Of a DNA stretch of 64,000 bases, positions 22,641 through 34,081 are shown one piece after another. A program made the position numbers and the translations under genes. The stretch is from NCBI RefSeq assembly GCF_945859685.1, contig NC_079147.1, forward strand, positions 144,856,645 to 144,920,644, written 5' to 3'. The notes under the pieces were generated by a model, which saw nothing but the letters and a program-made list of their open reading frames with translations, was not told the origin of the DNA and did no database searches. This DNA comes from Eupeodes corollae (lineage: Eukaryota; Arthropoda; Insecta; Diptera; Syrphidae). The stretch's first letter is position 1; every line of letters begins with the position of its first letter.

Positions 22641-23534
22641 TAAGACCACACCCATTACTAGTTAAAACCTAACTCTTATTCCGCCATTTTAATTGGAGTA
22701 TTAGAAGATTTGGCTGCAGATGTCTACAGGATTCAGTTTAGCAATAACAACAATCAAGTTTGTATGACAAATTTTCGAATGGCTTCCTTACTTAGTTTTA
22801 CGGCTATGGCGTACATACATAATATACATAAGGCGGCCTTGAATTCTTTAAATGGGTAATGGGTATAAGTGGGGATATTAGTTTGTAGACACTTTTCTAT
22901 CGCTTGATGCCTGTTGCCAAAAATCTTACCAGTTGTTGATTTGGCTGTTCTGTCAGATACCTTCCTTAATTTACATCCCAGCTGTTTTGGATCAGCTGTT
23001 CTTCACACGTAAATCACAAACAAAAAAGTGTCCGGATTATGATGATGCCATTTCAGAAGCAATAATTTTGAGCAGCTTTTTCATTATAACACCCATTACT
23101 CCTCATAGACTTCTCCGCCTAAAGGAACACCACAATAGACTTTTCGCTGGGTTTGACTAACAAGACCTCTTACCAATGCTGGGTTTATGTTTTTAGGATT
23201 ATTTAAAAAAAACTCGTACTAAAGAAAATTGTCGGGTGTTATGAGTGAATTAAATAGTATTTACAAACTGAATAACCACTGTTGTGATTATTAATTTAAT
23301 AATGAAAATATATCACTTATATGCAGTCTTTATTTAAAAATAACTTTATTAAATATTGACAGTTAAAAATGACAGTTTAAATGTCAAAAATTAAAGGGAA
23401 ATTTAAATTCAAAGAAAACTAAAAATACTTATTATTTACAAAACATTCACAGAATAAGTATAGAACTCCCAGTTGTTTATTTTCAAAGATGTAAGGATAT
23501 ATTTATATAAATAGCGTGATTAGTATTTGTAAAC
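22641..23534. other. Stretch without recognised gene
   Basis: One open stretch on the plus strand (22933-23160, MLIWLFCQIPSLIYIPAVLD...) has no family features I can name and is probably chance or old repeat. Confidence 0.2.
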
Positions 23535-24715
23535 AGACTTGTTAATTTACATGATGGTGCATTCGACTGTCTTGGGTTCAATCCCTGCCTGTGCCATCTA
23601 AAGTTTATTCACAAGTACTGCATCCAGGGCCTGATTTAAAGGTCCAGTGGCCTCGGGGCAATAAAGAAGCGGAGGCCCCCTCGTAAAGTAAACCATTTTT
23701 TTCACTCGAGTTGTTCAATAAATAATTTATTGTGAAACCATGTACAATTGTACATATGTAGATTCCTTTAGTATTAAACAAACACATATAAATACAAACG
23801 GAACAAAGAATAATCTAAAATTAAATTTTAGGGTTAACGAACGGAAGCTTTCGAGCTTCTTTCGCCGAAAAATCGTTGATGATTTCTTTGAAATCTAGTT
23901 CTCGGAGTAAATCGCTTTAAATGCTCAGGAGAGAAAGCTTCGAAAGCGCTCTCCAGTGCAATTTGTTTGGGAATGTAGCTCTGAAATTTTGATTTTCGAA
24001 AATTTGGTAGTAAAATACTTCCGGCGATTGATCTGTTCCATAGTCGTTTTAATTTTTGTATGAGGCAGTCAAAGACACAAATTGAACCAACTTATTACCA
24101 AGAATAGGCTCTAAATCATCCCGTTACACTTTCACCATTAATGCCTCTGTTGCAGTGTGCAAATTTTCAGCATACGTCTCCTCGATGTGATTCAGGAATT
24201 CAAATCTCGAACGTACAGCTTCATAGGCATGCAATCTTTCAGTAAGAGAAACGGATAGCTGGTCAATCACTGAGATGAAGGCGGACACTTTGTACTTTTC
24301 CTTCGGTAACAGATGTCTTTTTGCTCTTTATTGGAAGACTAAAAATTGGCGGCTTTTCTTCTCCGATAAATTCTCAATCAGAATTCGATGCCGCTCTGTA
24401 CTGGTTGTGAAAAACGTGAACGAATTTTGCACGAAATCAAAGAATTTAACAGCCGATGGACAAATTACCAATTAGTTAATAATAATTAATTTTTCCAAGA
24501 ATTGAAGAACACCGATTCTTCATAATACAGCCCGGTTGCCCTCCCCTAAATCCGGCTCTGAATGCTTCTTGAGAGGAATTTACAATTCCTCCATGAGATT
24601 CAGCTTAAATTTGTAGTACTCGTGCACAGGAATAGTTAAGAGATGTAAGTCACTAGACCCTAGTTCTCATCGGACTGTTGCGCAACCTAATTTATTTTGC
24701 ATTAATTAAATTAAC
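23535..24715 (+). repeat. SINE copy split by a hAT insertion
   Basis: Head with CTTGGGTTCAATCCCTGCCT (B box) and GTGCCATCTAAAG at 23570-23605; after the insertion the body and tail continue (CTTGAGAGGAATTTACAATT, GTGCACAGGAATAGTTAAGA, CACTAGACCCTAGTTCTCAT, GACTGTTGCGCAACC). Same family as 10319-10571. Confidence 0.7.
23625..24560 (-). mobile_element. hAT-type transposon remnant with transposase fragment
   Basis: Ends are CAGGGCCTGATTTAAAGG on the left and, reversed, CAGAGCCGGATTTAGGGG on the right, typical hAT terminal repeats. Flanks ACTGCATC and AATGCTTC agree at 6 of 8 bases, a plausible 8-bp target duplication. Minus-strand translation near 24280-24050 reads FISVIDQLSVSLTERLHAYE, VRSRFEFLNHIEETY and TEALMVKV, a helical segment typical of zinc-finger/DUF4371-containing hAT transposases. 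About 0.9 kb, so most of the transposase is missing. Confidence 0.75.
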
Positions 24716-24879
24716 ACGTGTTAAAATTACAAATCAAACTTATATGTATATAGTAAGCGGTAAGGGTAGAACTTGAATGCAAAACAAGGTAGAGTCACAC
24801 AGAGGTAACTAGTGTTAGTGTTAGACAAGTTATATAAAATGTAAAAACGTTGTAGGAATACCAAATAAAAAAAGAGGCT

Positions 24880-26200
24880 GGGATGCGACCCATCCCGTCT
24901 GTCGATTTGTCTTTCTTAAAAGTTTGTAGGTTTTCGTGTTGTGTCAAGTTGTCAGTTGAATTATTCTTTAAAATTTTAAAACTACCAACAAATTTAGCAT
25001 AGAATGAAATAGTTTTATATTTGTATGAAAAAACCGACTTTGGATTTTTATAAAAAATTAACTTTGAGATAAAATAAGTTTAAAGCCGATATTTTTAATT
25101 TAAAAAAAAATATTTGAGTCGAAAATCGATGTTTACCAACTTTTAGTAATGTATTGTTTAGGTTTTTTTTTTTCTAAAAAAAATGTCTATTCGATTTTTC
25201 TCAAAACCTTACTAAATGTTAAAAACATTAGTTTTCAAAAGATAAAATTAGTTAAAAACCAATATCTTAAAATCTTGAAAAGATTTTTAAGTCGAAAATC
25301 AATTTTTACCAAATTTTGTTATTTTTTTTTGAGCTTTTAATTTATTTATTTTTAACTTTTAATAATTTTTTTTCAGGTTTTTATTTTTTGTAAAAAAACT
25401 GTCAATGCGATTTTTCTCAAAATTTTACTGAATGTTGAAAACAATATTTCTTATAAGATAAAATTAATTTGAAGCCAATGCCTCAAATTTTTGAAAAGGT
25501 ATTTGTGTCGAAAATCAATTTTTACCAACTTTAAATACTGTTTTTTTTTTTTTTAGGTTTTAATTTTTATGAAAAAAACTGTTAATTCGTTTTTCTCAAA
25601 ATTGTATCATATGTTTAAAACGTTATTTTTGGTTGCAAAAAATTATTTTGGAGATTAAATCATATTTTGTTAATAAAAATTTCGAGGTGACAAATATAAT
25701 TTTTCATTTTTTTGATTTATAAAAAAAACTGTTGCTTGGAATTTTTTTCCAAAAATATATTTATTTGGTATCGCGTTACAGTATATAGTTTAAAATTTAA
25801 TTCAAGTCTCTAGCGTTATTAGTTCGCGAGATATTTAAGGTTAACTAAAATGTTCACATTTTCTAAATTGCTATGGTTTTTACCATTTTTATTTATAGTC
25901 CTTTTTGCATCTTTCTGCATTATTATCTGTATAACAAAATTTATTTTAAGTCGATATCTCTTCTGGTTCTTGAGCTATGGATGACGAAAAAAACGTCGCG
26001 AACGTAAGGACGTACGGACGTACAGACGTACAGACGTACAGACGTACGGACGTACGAACGTACGTACACACGCACGCACAGACATCTCTCTAAAAATCTT
26101 TTATTTCGACACTAGGGACCTTGAAACGTCGAGAAATGTCAAAATTTTCAATTTGACGAATCGGATCCATTACACTAGCTTCCTGTGGGAAGTTAATAAG
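24880..26200 (+). repeat. Long repeat with about 200-bp internal units and an ACGTAC array
   Basis: Starts near GAGGCTGGGATGCGACCCAT. Within it a block containing GTCGAAAATCAATTTTTACC and AAAAAACTGTCAATGCG-like words recurs at about 25080-25160, 25250-25320, 25470-25560 and weakly after. At 25998-26080 sits an 8-bp array (GACGTACG/GACGTACA). It closes with ACACTAGGGACCTTGAAACG and TAGCTTCCTGTGGGAAGTTAAT. Non-coding; probably a non-autonomous mobile element, class unknown. Confidence 0.55.
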
Positions 26201-26297
26201 GGTTAACACAATTGCATAAGTATGTTTTTCTAATTAACCGGCACTCAAGGGGATATTAATACCCTTGACATGATAAGGTTTAAAACCCGTGCGGGCT

Positions 26298-26640
26298 TTA
26301 AGAAAATATGAAAGGATTAAAAATTAGATACCTATGCACTGTGGTCTTGAGGTTTTGAATATAAAAATGATAGGGAAGAACAGAACTGGGTAAAGCATTC
26401 CACATTATCGATGGGCGGTTAAGAAAATAATTTCTATACTTGACAGTACGTTCAAGGTTTAACTGATGTGCATTCCAAGAAGTACGAGTATTACGGCTGA
26501 ATTGATTTAGGGGGGAATGCAACTGGCCAATTCTACAGAAAACTGGAAAACAAGGAAAGACATGAAACATTGCGGCGGTATTCTAGTGACGTAATTGTAT
26601 CTGTTATAGTTCTATTGCCTTTCATTTTCAAAGCTCAAGT
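26298..26640 (-). mobile_element. Jockey-like LINE C-terminal fragment
   Basis: The ORF ends LNLERTVKYRNYFLNRPSIM and WNALPSSVLPYHFYIQNLKT, the usual LINE C-terminus (R..R..YR.SF..R....WN.LP). It resembles the plus-strand fragment at 27880-28040 (RTVKYRDSFFSRTTRMGNAL). Confidence 0.65.
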
Positions 26641-26873
26641 ACCTACAGAGTCGTAGCATCACCAGTGTCAAAAGTTCCTGCCACTTTTTGGAGTCAATTT
26701 TATTCTTAAGTGGAAATAAAATTGAAATTTTTCTAAGGTTTTCACTAGCTTAAGTTCCGACTACAAATTAATCTATCTCGTCTGGCTTTGAGACTATGCA
26801 AATTCATAAAGTTTTTTTTTCAATGAAATTTGTGTGAAATTTTATACTCACAGTTTAAGGCAGCTGCTTGCCG

Positions 26874-27048
26874 AATTTACAATTGAATATTAGAATGAAA
26901 CAACAACAACTTGTGTGTGCTACCACCAAGTTCATAGGCTGGAGTTATAGCTATTGGTCCCTGTGAAATAGCTATAACTCCAGCCTATGAACTTGGTGGT
27001 AGCACACACAAGTTGTTGTTGTTTCATTCTAATATTCAATTGTAAATT
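26874..27048. repeat. Perfect 82-bp inverted repeat with 11-nt loop
   Basis: Arms 26874-26955 and 26967-27048 are exact reverse complements; the loop is GGTCCCTGTGA. The arms include ACAACAACAACTTGTGTGTG and GTTCATAGGCTGGAGTTATA. Base identity is complete over 82 positions, which is unusual beside the heavily mutated repeats around it. Transcription would give a long hairpin RNA; alternatively it is a recent snap-back duplication or a sequencing/assembly artefact. Confidence 0.95.
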
Positions 27049-27589
27049 TGTGATAGTTTTACAAATGTATGTACCTTACTTCAATATTCCGTTAAAAAAT
27101 TGTCAGTGTCTTAGATACAAAAGTTAAAAAAATAATGTTGAAAACGATTATTTCTGCGTTTCAGCACAAGAATCGGAGTTTGTATTCGGAATCATCGCTA
27201 AAAATTAATAGAAACTAAGTTGAATCTAAAAGATAAAGATGTGTATTTTGTAAGATCATCATACAATCAATTGTTAAGGGACATTTTGTGTATTAACTTA
27301 AAAACATTGGTTTTATTTGCCTTTGGCATTAAAAAGAAAAAACATATAATAGAAAATTTAAAAGCTTGATTTGAACGCAAGACGAACTCAATCCCTTAAA
27401 AAAGCATTTTTTTGTTTGTGCAGAAGAAAAAATTACGTAATTTTGTCGACCAGTGTATTAAGTTGGTGACAATGTTGATGTTTTCTTTTTATAGCTTAGC
27501 TTTCCTAATATCACCCTAGCCAAATTTACTGTTCAAAGGCGCATAATTTATACTTTCGTACACGTTCAGTTGCTAGAGTACTTAAAAAT

Positions 27590-28040
27590 ATTGACATATA
27601 CACAAATCCACTGGCCCGGATATAATCCGCTCTATTGCAAAACCACTGCGTAAGCTTTTCCATCTGTCCTATTCTACAAGTCTCTTCCCGAGTGGATAGA
27701 AAACAGCATTTGTCCAGCCTGTCTCATGGAAACGCTATTTTCATAACCAATGTTCTATAGTGAAATAGGCAGTTGAATTTCTTCCCTCAAATAATTTAAC
27801 CGTAATACCCATTCTTTTAGCAATGCCCCTCAGTTTACCCTTGAGTCCAATCTCGGACGTACAGTAAAGTACAGAGATTCTTTTTTCAGTCGCACTACAC
27901 GAATGGGGAATGCTTTAATGTACAGGCATTCGAAACCGGTATCTCCTTTCAAATTCTATCCTCCCTTCCTAATTCCTCATTCTGTGTATAATCATTATAA
28001 TGGTATTCATATCGCCTTGGCCTTGAGTACGCGCACAATA
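27590..28040 (+). mobile_element. Jockey-like LINE fragments
   Basis: Plus-strand frames show GPDIIRSIAKPLRKLFHLSY and STSLFPSGWKTAFVQPV (the start of a reverse transcriptase domain), then directly NLGRTVKYRDSFFSRTTRMG (the end of the protein). The middle is deleted. Confidence 0.7.
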
Positions 28041-28439
28041 TAAAAAAAGCGAAGTACAAATTTAAAACACAGTTTAAATTATTTTATGGAACTTTCCATG
28101 GCTGATTTCAGATTTCGTTCAAAAATTGATTTTTTTCGTTGCGCATGGAACACGATTGAAATGATTTTTTTTCTTTGTTTTAATGTAACTTCTTGAACAT
28201 TTCCAGCTAAACAGTTTTTAGAAATTGCATTAATATTTTTGCAATCAACCAAAAATATCAAAATTTTTCACATTTCATATTAAATCAGAAATAAATATAT
28301 TTATTTTATCCAATGGAAACCCTTTTAAGAATCTTACTTATGAGGAGTTTCTAGAAGTTCTCATTAATTATTAGTCTTTATGTGAATTTTATAGATGTAA
28401 GCAAACCTTAAACCTTTCAAAGTTGTGAAAAATACGTTT

Positions 28440-29324
28440 GCTGATTTTAAATCCGAATTTCGATTATAAAGTGTGTTTCCTTATATATGGAAAGATTCAT
28501 TTATATTTCCCATTCATAAACAAGGCAATAAAACTGATATTAACAATTATAGACCTATTGCAAAACTTTCATGCATGCCAAAAGTTTTTGAAAGCCTAGT
28601 TTATGATTCCGTTTATTTCCATTGCAATCCCTTATCCTCCCCCGCTTAAAATGGTTTTCTAAAAGGTAGATCCACCACGACTAACTTAATTAAATTCCTA
28701 TCCAATGTTTTGTCAGCCCTTGAGAATGGTAATGAATTCGATGTTATATACACTGATTACAGCAAAGCCTTCGATAAAATATCCCATAAGATAAAACTTA
28801 GAGAACTAGGGTTTCATCTATGTTTATAAACTGGGTAGGCTCATACCTTGCCAATACAACATATAGAGTTCTCTTCCGTAAGTCAGTTTCCAGTCAAATA
28901 CATGCAACTTCTGGCATCCCAAAAGGTAGTCACCTTGGCCCCCTTCTCTTCGTCTTATCTGTTAACGATGTCTGTCTTAAATTAAAAAACTCAGATATCC
29001 TATTGTTTGCGGATGATAGGATCGATTCTATTAGAGATTTTTGTATTATGTGTGACGAACACCTGAATTTCCATTTCCGTTTTGATCAAATTATTAATAA
29101 AGCTAATAGATCTCTCAGTTTTATTAAGAGATGGTCGAAAGAATTTTCTAACCCTTATGTATGTAACTAGCCCGTCCTCATCTTGAATATGCCTGCTAAG
29201 TTTGGTCAACCTTTTATGAAAACCATTCACTAAGAATTGAAAATGTTGAAAGACGTTTCGTTCGATTTGCCTTACGTGGCCTTCCCTGGGATGTTACATC
29301 CAACTTGCCTCCTTAACCCTTATA
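28440..29324 (+). mobile_element. Jockey-like LINE reverse transcriptase (degenerate)
   Basis: Motifs in order: INNYRPIAKLSCMPKVFESL, GFLKGRSTTTNLIKFLS, VIYTDYSKAFDKISHK (catalytic Asp box), SGIPKGSHLGPLLFVLSVND, ILLFADD (second catalytic box), then ENVERRFVRFALRGLPWD. Several stops and frameshifts. The downstream LINE end is separated by the mariner at 29325-30170. Confidence 0.85.
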
Positions 29325-30170
29325 CGGGTAGTTTGAAAAGTCCTTGCGAAAATAAAAACTGCTTAATTTTTTTGGATATACCTTTTTTATTTTTCAACTT
29401 AGTCTCCTTTCAGGCTTATACACTTCGTAAAAAGTAAAGTAGCCATTGGTTTCTGCATCACCTCCTCTTTTGAATTGAATTTTTTCCTGCCAGCCATTTC
29501 TTCATATTGGGGAACAAATAATAGTCCGACGGAGCCAAGTCTGGAGAATAGGGGGGATGTGGAACGATTTGGAATCCTAATTCCAATAGTTTTGCGGTCG
29601 CAACTACTGAGGTATGAGCTGGTGCTTTGTCGTGATGGAAAAGAACTTTTTTGTGGGCCAGTCGTTGACGTTTCTCTTTCAGCTCGGTTTTCAAACGGTC
29701 CAATAGCTATGAATAATGTTCACCTGTATTGGTTTTACCCTTTTCCAGATAGTCGATGAAGATTATTCCTTGCGAATCCCAAAAGACAGTCGCCATAACC
29801 TTTCCAACCAAAGGAACGGTCTTCGCCCTTTTTGGTGCTTCTGTTTTACTCATATGGCCACTCCGAAAATTTGGAAACCACTTGTACACTGTTCTACTAG
29901 AAGGTGCGCAGTCACCATAATGTTTATCAAGCTTCTGTTTAGTCTCCTGAGGAGTTTTGCCTTTCATAAAGTAATGTTTAATCAACACACGAAATTCTTT
30001 TTCGTTCATTTTTTTGACTTCCTCAATTCAAACGAATGGCAAACACAAACCAATAGCGGTTTGGCTAAAACTTGGTGTTTATTCTTTCAAGAAAGGGTAC
30101 TAACTGTAAATAACCTCGATATGCACCAGCAGTGCCATCTGTCTGACTTTGCACGGACTTTGCATTCCTC
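29325..30170 (-). mobile_element. Mariner element with internal deletion
   Basis: The minus-strand start at 30009, MNEKEFRVLIKHYFMKGKTP, followed by SSRTVYKWFPNFRSGHMS, is the DNA-binding half. It jumps at about PKRAKTVPLVGKVMATVFWD from roughly residue 90 to 190, losing the first catalytic Asp region. It continues HHDKAPAHTS and SPDLAPSDYYLFPNMKKWLA, the second and third acidic residues (DD34D signature). Imperfect terminal repeats around AAAGTCC.TGC at both ends. Inserted in a LINE. Confidence 0.85.
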
Positions 30171-30345
30171 GCCCATTTTAATTTTAAGTCTAATAAAATT
30201 AAATTGTTATTTCTTCTACATTTAAGAACTTTTATGCTGCTAATGTTGAAAACTGATAACAAGAACTAAACAAAAAAATGTTAAGTTAGTGTAAAGTTAA
30301 GTTAAGTTATAGCTTGTATAAAGCTGAATAAATTAAAAAAAAACT
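30171..30345 (+). mobile_element. LINE 3' end beyond the mariner
   Basis: Continues the jockey-like copy and ends AAGTTAAGTTATAGCTTGTA then TAAAGCTGAATAAATT and an A run, a typical jockey 3' terminus. Confidence 0.55.
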
Positions 30346-31480
30346 GTTTTTTTAATTGTAAAAAGTAACGTCTTAAAAACGTTACATGATAGTTATTTTG
30401 GACTCGGATTTAAACTAAGGCTATCAAAATCGATTGAAAAAGTGCACTTTGATTACCAGTAACAAAACAGTGTTTAACATTGTTATCAACAAATTATAAA
30501 ATTACTACATTTTCGATCGATGAATGTTGTTTGCTTACTTGTAATTCATAAATAAATCGAACAAACTATTATTGAGGAATTTCTTCAAATGCTTGCTTTT
30601 TATTAAACAAAGTATTATATGTATTTGAAAGATGTTTTAATAAAACTCGGTCATTTCTTTAAATACATTTTATTGAAAATATCTTTTTTTAATTTAAATT
30701 AGGAAGGATACATACAATTTCATTTTACCCTTAGTAAGGTGAAATATAACATACATTTTGCTTTATACAAGCTACTATGTATAGAATAAATACACATGTC
30801 TCTGAATACTAAATAAAAAAGAATAAACAAATTATAAAGAAATGTTTAAAAGCAATTTAATAAAATTTTCAAATAGATTTATTTTTAAAATTTATTCCTA
30901 CAAGGCCAATTTAATTTATAATTTTTATTGCAAATGCCAACACTAATTATTCATTTGGTAGATAGTATATTTTATTATATTATTTTAACACTCATCAACA
31001 CATTATTTATTCACACAGATTTATTAAAAGCAATTAGTTTTAAATAATTTTTAAAGCGCAATTATATGTTTTTAATAGAAATTTATAGAATGTCTTCTTT
31101 TTTAATTGATTGGTGGGATGAATTTTTGTGTGGACGTATTTTTTTAAAAGCTCTTCCTTAAAGAGTATTTTGATGCAAGAGAAGAAATGAGTAATGTTCA
31201 GAAATAAAACAAAGAACAAATGAGGCACAAATGTATTTTATGTAAGAAAAAATCAGTTTTATTTTGAACAGAATGAGCGTTTTTAAAGCTGAAAGTTATA
31301 CAGATGTATCTATATGCATTTTTGAAGCTGCACATTGAAGCCTTGTAAGCCACAATGTGGCTCATGAATCGTGTTACAAAAAACATTTTTTTTATTTTGT
31401 AGATCCTTCTTTAAAATTAATAAAAATGGAAAATTGAGATACGCACTAGCGTCAGTAATTTATGTCCAAAGAAAGACAAT
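30346..31480. other. AT-rich stretch, no recognised gene
   Basis: Nothing supported. It may include Tm1 3' flank. Confidence 0.2.
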
Positions 31481-31489
31481 AAACGCTAG

Positions 31490-31840
31490 TTCAATAGCTT
31501 TCCGGTAGTGTTAAAGTCGGCCCAAAGAGTTACCATCGAAATCCTTCTGTTCGGGCACTAAAAATAATTTCTGCAGTAGCTGATGTTATACACGACACTC
31601 CAAGTGTTTTGACAAGAAATTTGTTTGCACGTTTGTGTATGAGCAGACAAACGTTGCAAACAATAACGCATAATAATTTGATCCTGTTTCCCTACAAGAT
31701 TCAAATAACAACTCAGACTTCCTCGTATGTAAGACGAGGACCAACCCATGTTGAACTGCCTTTTCATGCCTGATGAAGCCTATGAATGGCAACGTCACTA
31801 AGGAAAACTACGGAAAATGGTGTATGTACATTAAGCGTAC
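31490..31840 (+). mobile_element. Mariner-like transposase N-terminal remnant
   Basis: One plus-strand frame reads SYHRNPSVRALKIISAVADV, then SVLTRNLFARLCMSRQTLQT and LILFPYKIQITTQ, the helix-turn-helix (ARELGISR.TLQRIL) followed by the LFPYKIQL.QEL motif of mariner-related transposases. The remainder is lost after an in-frame stop. Confidence 0.7.
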
Positions 31841-32089
31841 AAACCCCTCATAAAATTGTACTTAACCCACTGACGAACCGTAACGGTAATTGGTGACCGT
31901 TATTTCGAATTTTAAAAGAAGCTATTTTTACTTACAGCTCAAGCGGAAGAGAATTCCTTTGAATATTTTTAATAAAATTTAATAATTTTTCGAAGTATGT
32001 ATATAAACAGTCTGTTAAGAATTAGGGCTTCCAGCTCTCAAACATTCAATTGTGCGAGTAATATTGTTACGGATGGAGGGAACCTAAGG

Positions 32090-32285
32090 TTTTGAGTCGA
32101 ATCTGAACGACATATTTGAGAAAACACTTTTCATGACAAGAATTACTCTTGGAGGATTTGTCAATTCCTCGCAAATGGTGCTACCCTTGAAAAAAAAAAC
32201 TTTAAATGGAACAGGCAGGGATTGAACCAAACACCTCTGACAGTCTGTCAGTCAGTCCTGCGCAACCATCACGCCACGGGTACTA
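32090..32285 (-). repeat. tRNA-derived SINE, reverse orientation
   Basis: Reads in reverse AGTACCCGTGGCGTGATGGT, then GGTTCAATCCCTGCCTGTTCC (B box) and GAATTGACAAATCCTCCAAGA, the same order as at 10319-10571. The A box is intact; the 3' tail is missing. Confidence 0.75.
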
Positions 32286-32599
32286 TAAACGTTCTCTAAC
32301 AATATTCATCAGCCACTTATTCCTCTTAAATTTAAAGTCCTTTGTGCTATAATTACAATTTCAACATAGTCTGACAATGATAGCAGTTCTTACGACCAAC
32401 GGTCGATCAAGACAAAGAATATAACTTTTATAATCACAATATTTGAATCCAACGATACAAAACCCTCCTTTTAGGTTTAAACAATTACGAACGTATTTCG
32501 TGGTACAGTTTTTCGGAATTCGAAGTTTAAGATTATTATGGAAATTAATGTTTCTGCTAGGAATATGGGATTGCATGTGGTGTTGATACTGTGTAGTTT

Positions 32600-33540
32600 G
32601 AAAGCCTTCCCACTTTCATACACAATTCTCAGGTTTCGAACATAATATTGTTTACGTTCTAAGCGGTATTGTTGTTCTCTGGAAGTTCTCAGGAAGCTCG
32701 TAAAACTAGCAAACGAAAATGATTTCTTTAGTTAATAAAATGCAGTTGAAAGTGACCATGTCATACAAAATTATATTGATACGAATTGAGGTGTTATGGA
32801 AAAGTACGAAATGAACCAACTAATGCCTGTTCAACGTAATAATCGGCAGAAATTATCACTCGATAATACATCTTATAAATTATTTTAAATACCAATCTAT
32901 CTATAAGTGAAATAGAACGCTCTTTCAATTTGTAGACTAAAATACCTTAAAAGGTTTGACAACACAACAAAGTCTTAAAAATTCAATGTACAACTTCAAA
33001 ACTCTATCGAAAAGGGATTAAACATTTAATTCATATCAAAGGTCAGGCCATAAGATCTTGTTTCAGGAAAATTTCAATGCTACCTACTTATTTTTTTAAA
33101 AAAATTACGAGACACCCTTAACAATAAATTAGTTTCAAAAACAAAGAAAGGCAAAAGATAGGTTGTGTTAACTACAATAGTACAGTAATTAATCTATGTT
33201 ATTTGAAAAATTTATAATTAGATTACAAATCGAAGCAGGTTTTTTATTTGTTGTATTAAACGATTAATCATTTTATTATTATAAGATTTTTGTACATCTT
33301 TTTTTCTCAATCTATTTTTATTTTTTAAAATAAAAAAAATCTAAGCAAAATTTTATTTTGTATTACAAATTCTATTTATACTTTTATATTTGTATTTAAT
33401 TATATAATTATGTTAGTATTAAAAAAAAACATGAAACAATTCAGTTTTTCGTTTTTGGTTTGTTGTTTATAATAATTAATCGGCAGTTTTATTGTTGATT
33501 TGTTAGTTTTGTAATGATAATGCATTTTAAGTGTATTTTA
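32600..33540. other. AT-rich 3' flank or 3' UTR of Tm1
   Basis: Just downstream of the most distal Tm1 last exon (minus strand). Minus-strand AATAAA-type signals at about 33487 and further left; no other features. Confidence 0.3.
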
Positions 33541-33623
33541 TTAGTAAGCATTCATATCGGCATACGTCGAATCCAATTCTTGTGCAATTGTCTTGTACTC
33601 TTCTTTGCCTTTACTAACTTCGT
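33541..33623 (-). CDS. Tm1: Tropomyosin-1 terminal exon (ends YADMNAY)
   Basis: The exon is 83 bp, acceptor TTTTTACAG|AC, and reads split Asp, EVSKGKEEYKTIAQELDSTY, ADMNAY, stop. It is clearly a tropomyosin exon 9, with an aromatic end like muscle forms. It is the most distal last exon found for Tm1. A minus-strand AATAAA lies at about 33487-33492, roughly 50 bp after the stop, so the transcript could end there; more such signals occur down to 33250. Confidence 0.88.
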
Positions 33624-33995
33624 CTGTAAAAATAAATTAATTAAAAATTTTATATTTCTTACACGTTCTACTTTCCACTACCATTTCCAAATAAAAAAGA
33701 TAATGCTACACAACTTTTTACTTTCAACAAAGATTTTTACTTTATTCAAATCTAAAAAAAAATTAAAAACTAAAATAATATAAATCATAAATTTCTAAAT
33801 AAAACAAAATTTCTAAGGATTATTATTTTTGTTGTTTGCGTAAATTTATTTGTTTTTGGTTTTTTGAGTTAAACATATCTTTTTTTGTTCAAGAATCACT
33901 GGAAATAAAAATATTGATAAATATTGCTAAATAAGCCATAGTTGGATATTTTGTTGTTGTTGTTGTTGCCATTGCACATGATGAGCAGTAGCTCT

Positions 33996-34081
33996 TTATT
34001 CCTTGAGGATAAGTTCGACGAAAGCGGTATCCAAATCGTCTCCAATATCCTTGTACCTTTCCTTCTCCAAGACAAGGTCGT
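33996..34081 (-). CDS. Tm1: Tropomyosin-1 terminal exon, muscle-type (ends ELILKE)
   Basis: The exon is 86 bp, acceptor AATAATAG|AC, and reads split Asp, [27 protein letters not shown], stop. It matches the C-terminus of the main Drosophila muscle Tm1 isoform, and is one codon longer than the other short last exons. The acceptor tract is A-rich (CAACAAATAATAATAG), a weak splice site. It lies between the troponin-H exons and the final exon at 33541. Confidence 0.93.

Noticed and set aside
22933..23160. 75-codon ORF on the plus strand
   Set aside because: No recognisable motif or conservation signal; not reported as a gene.
25998..26080. CRISPR-like array
   Set aside because: Units are contiguous 8-bp repeats without spacers, in a fly genome; a simple tandem array.
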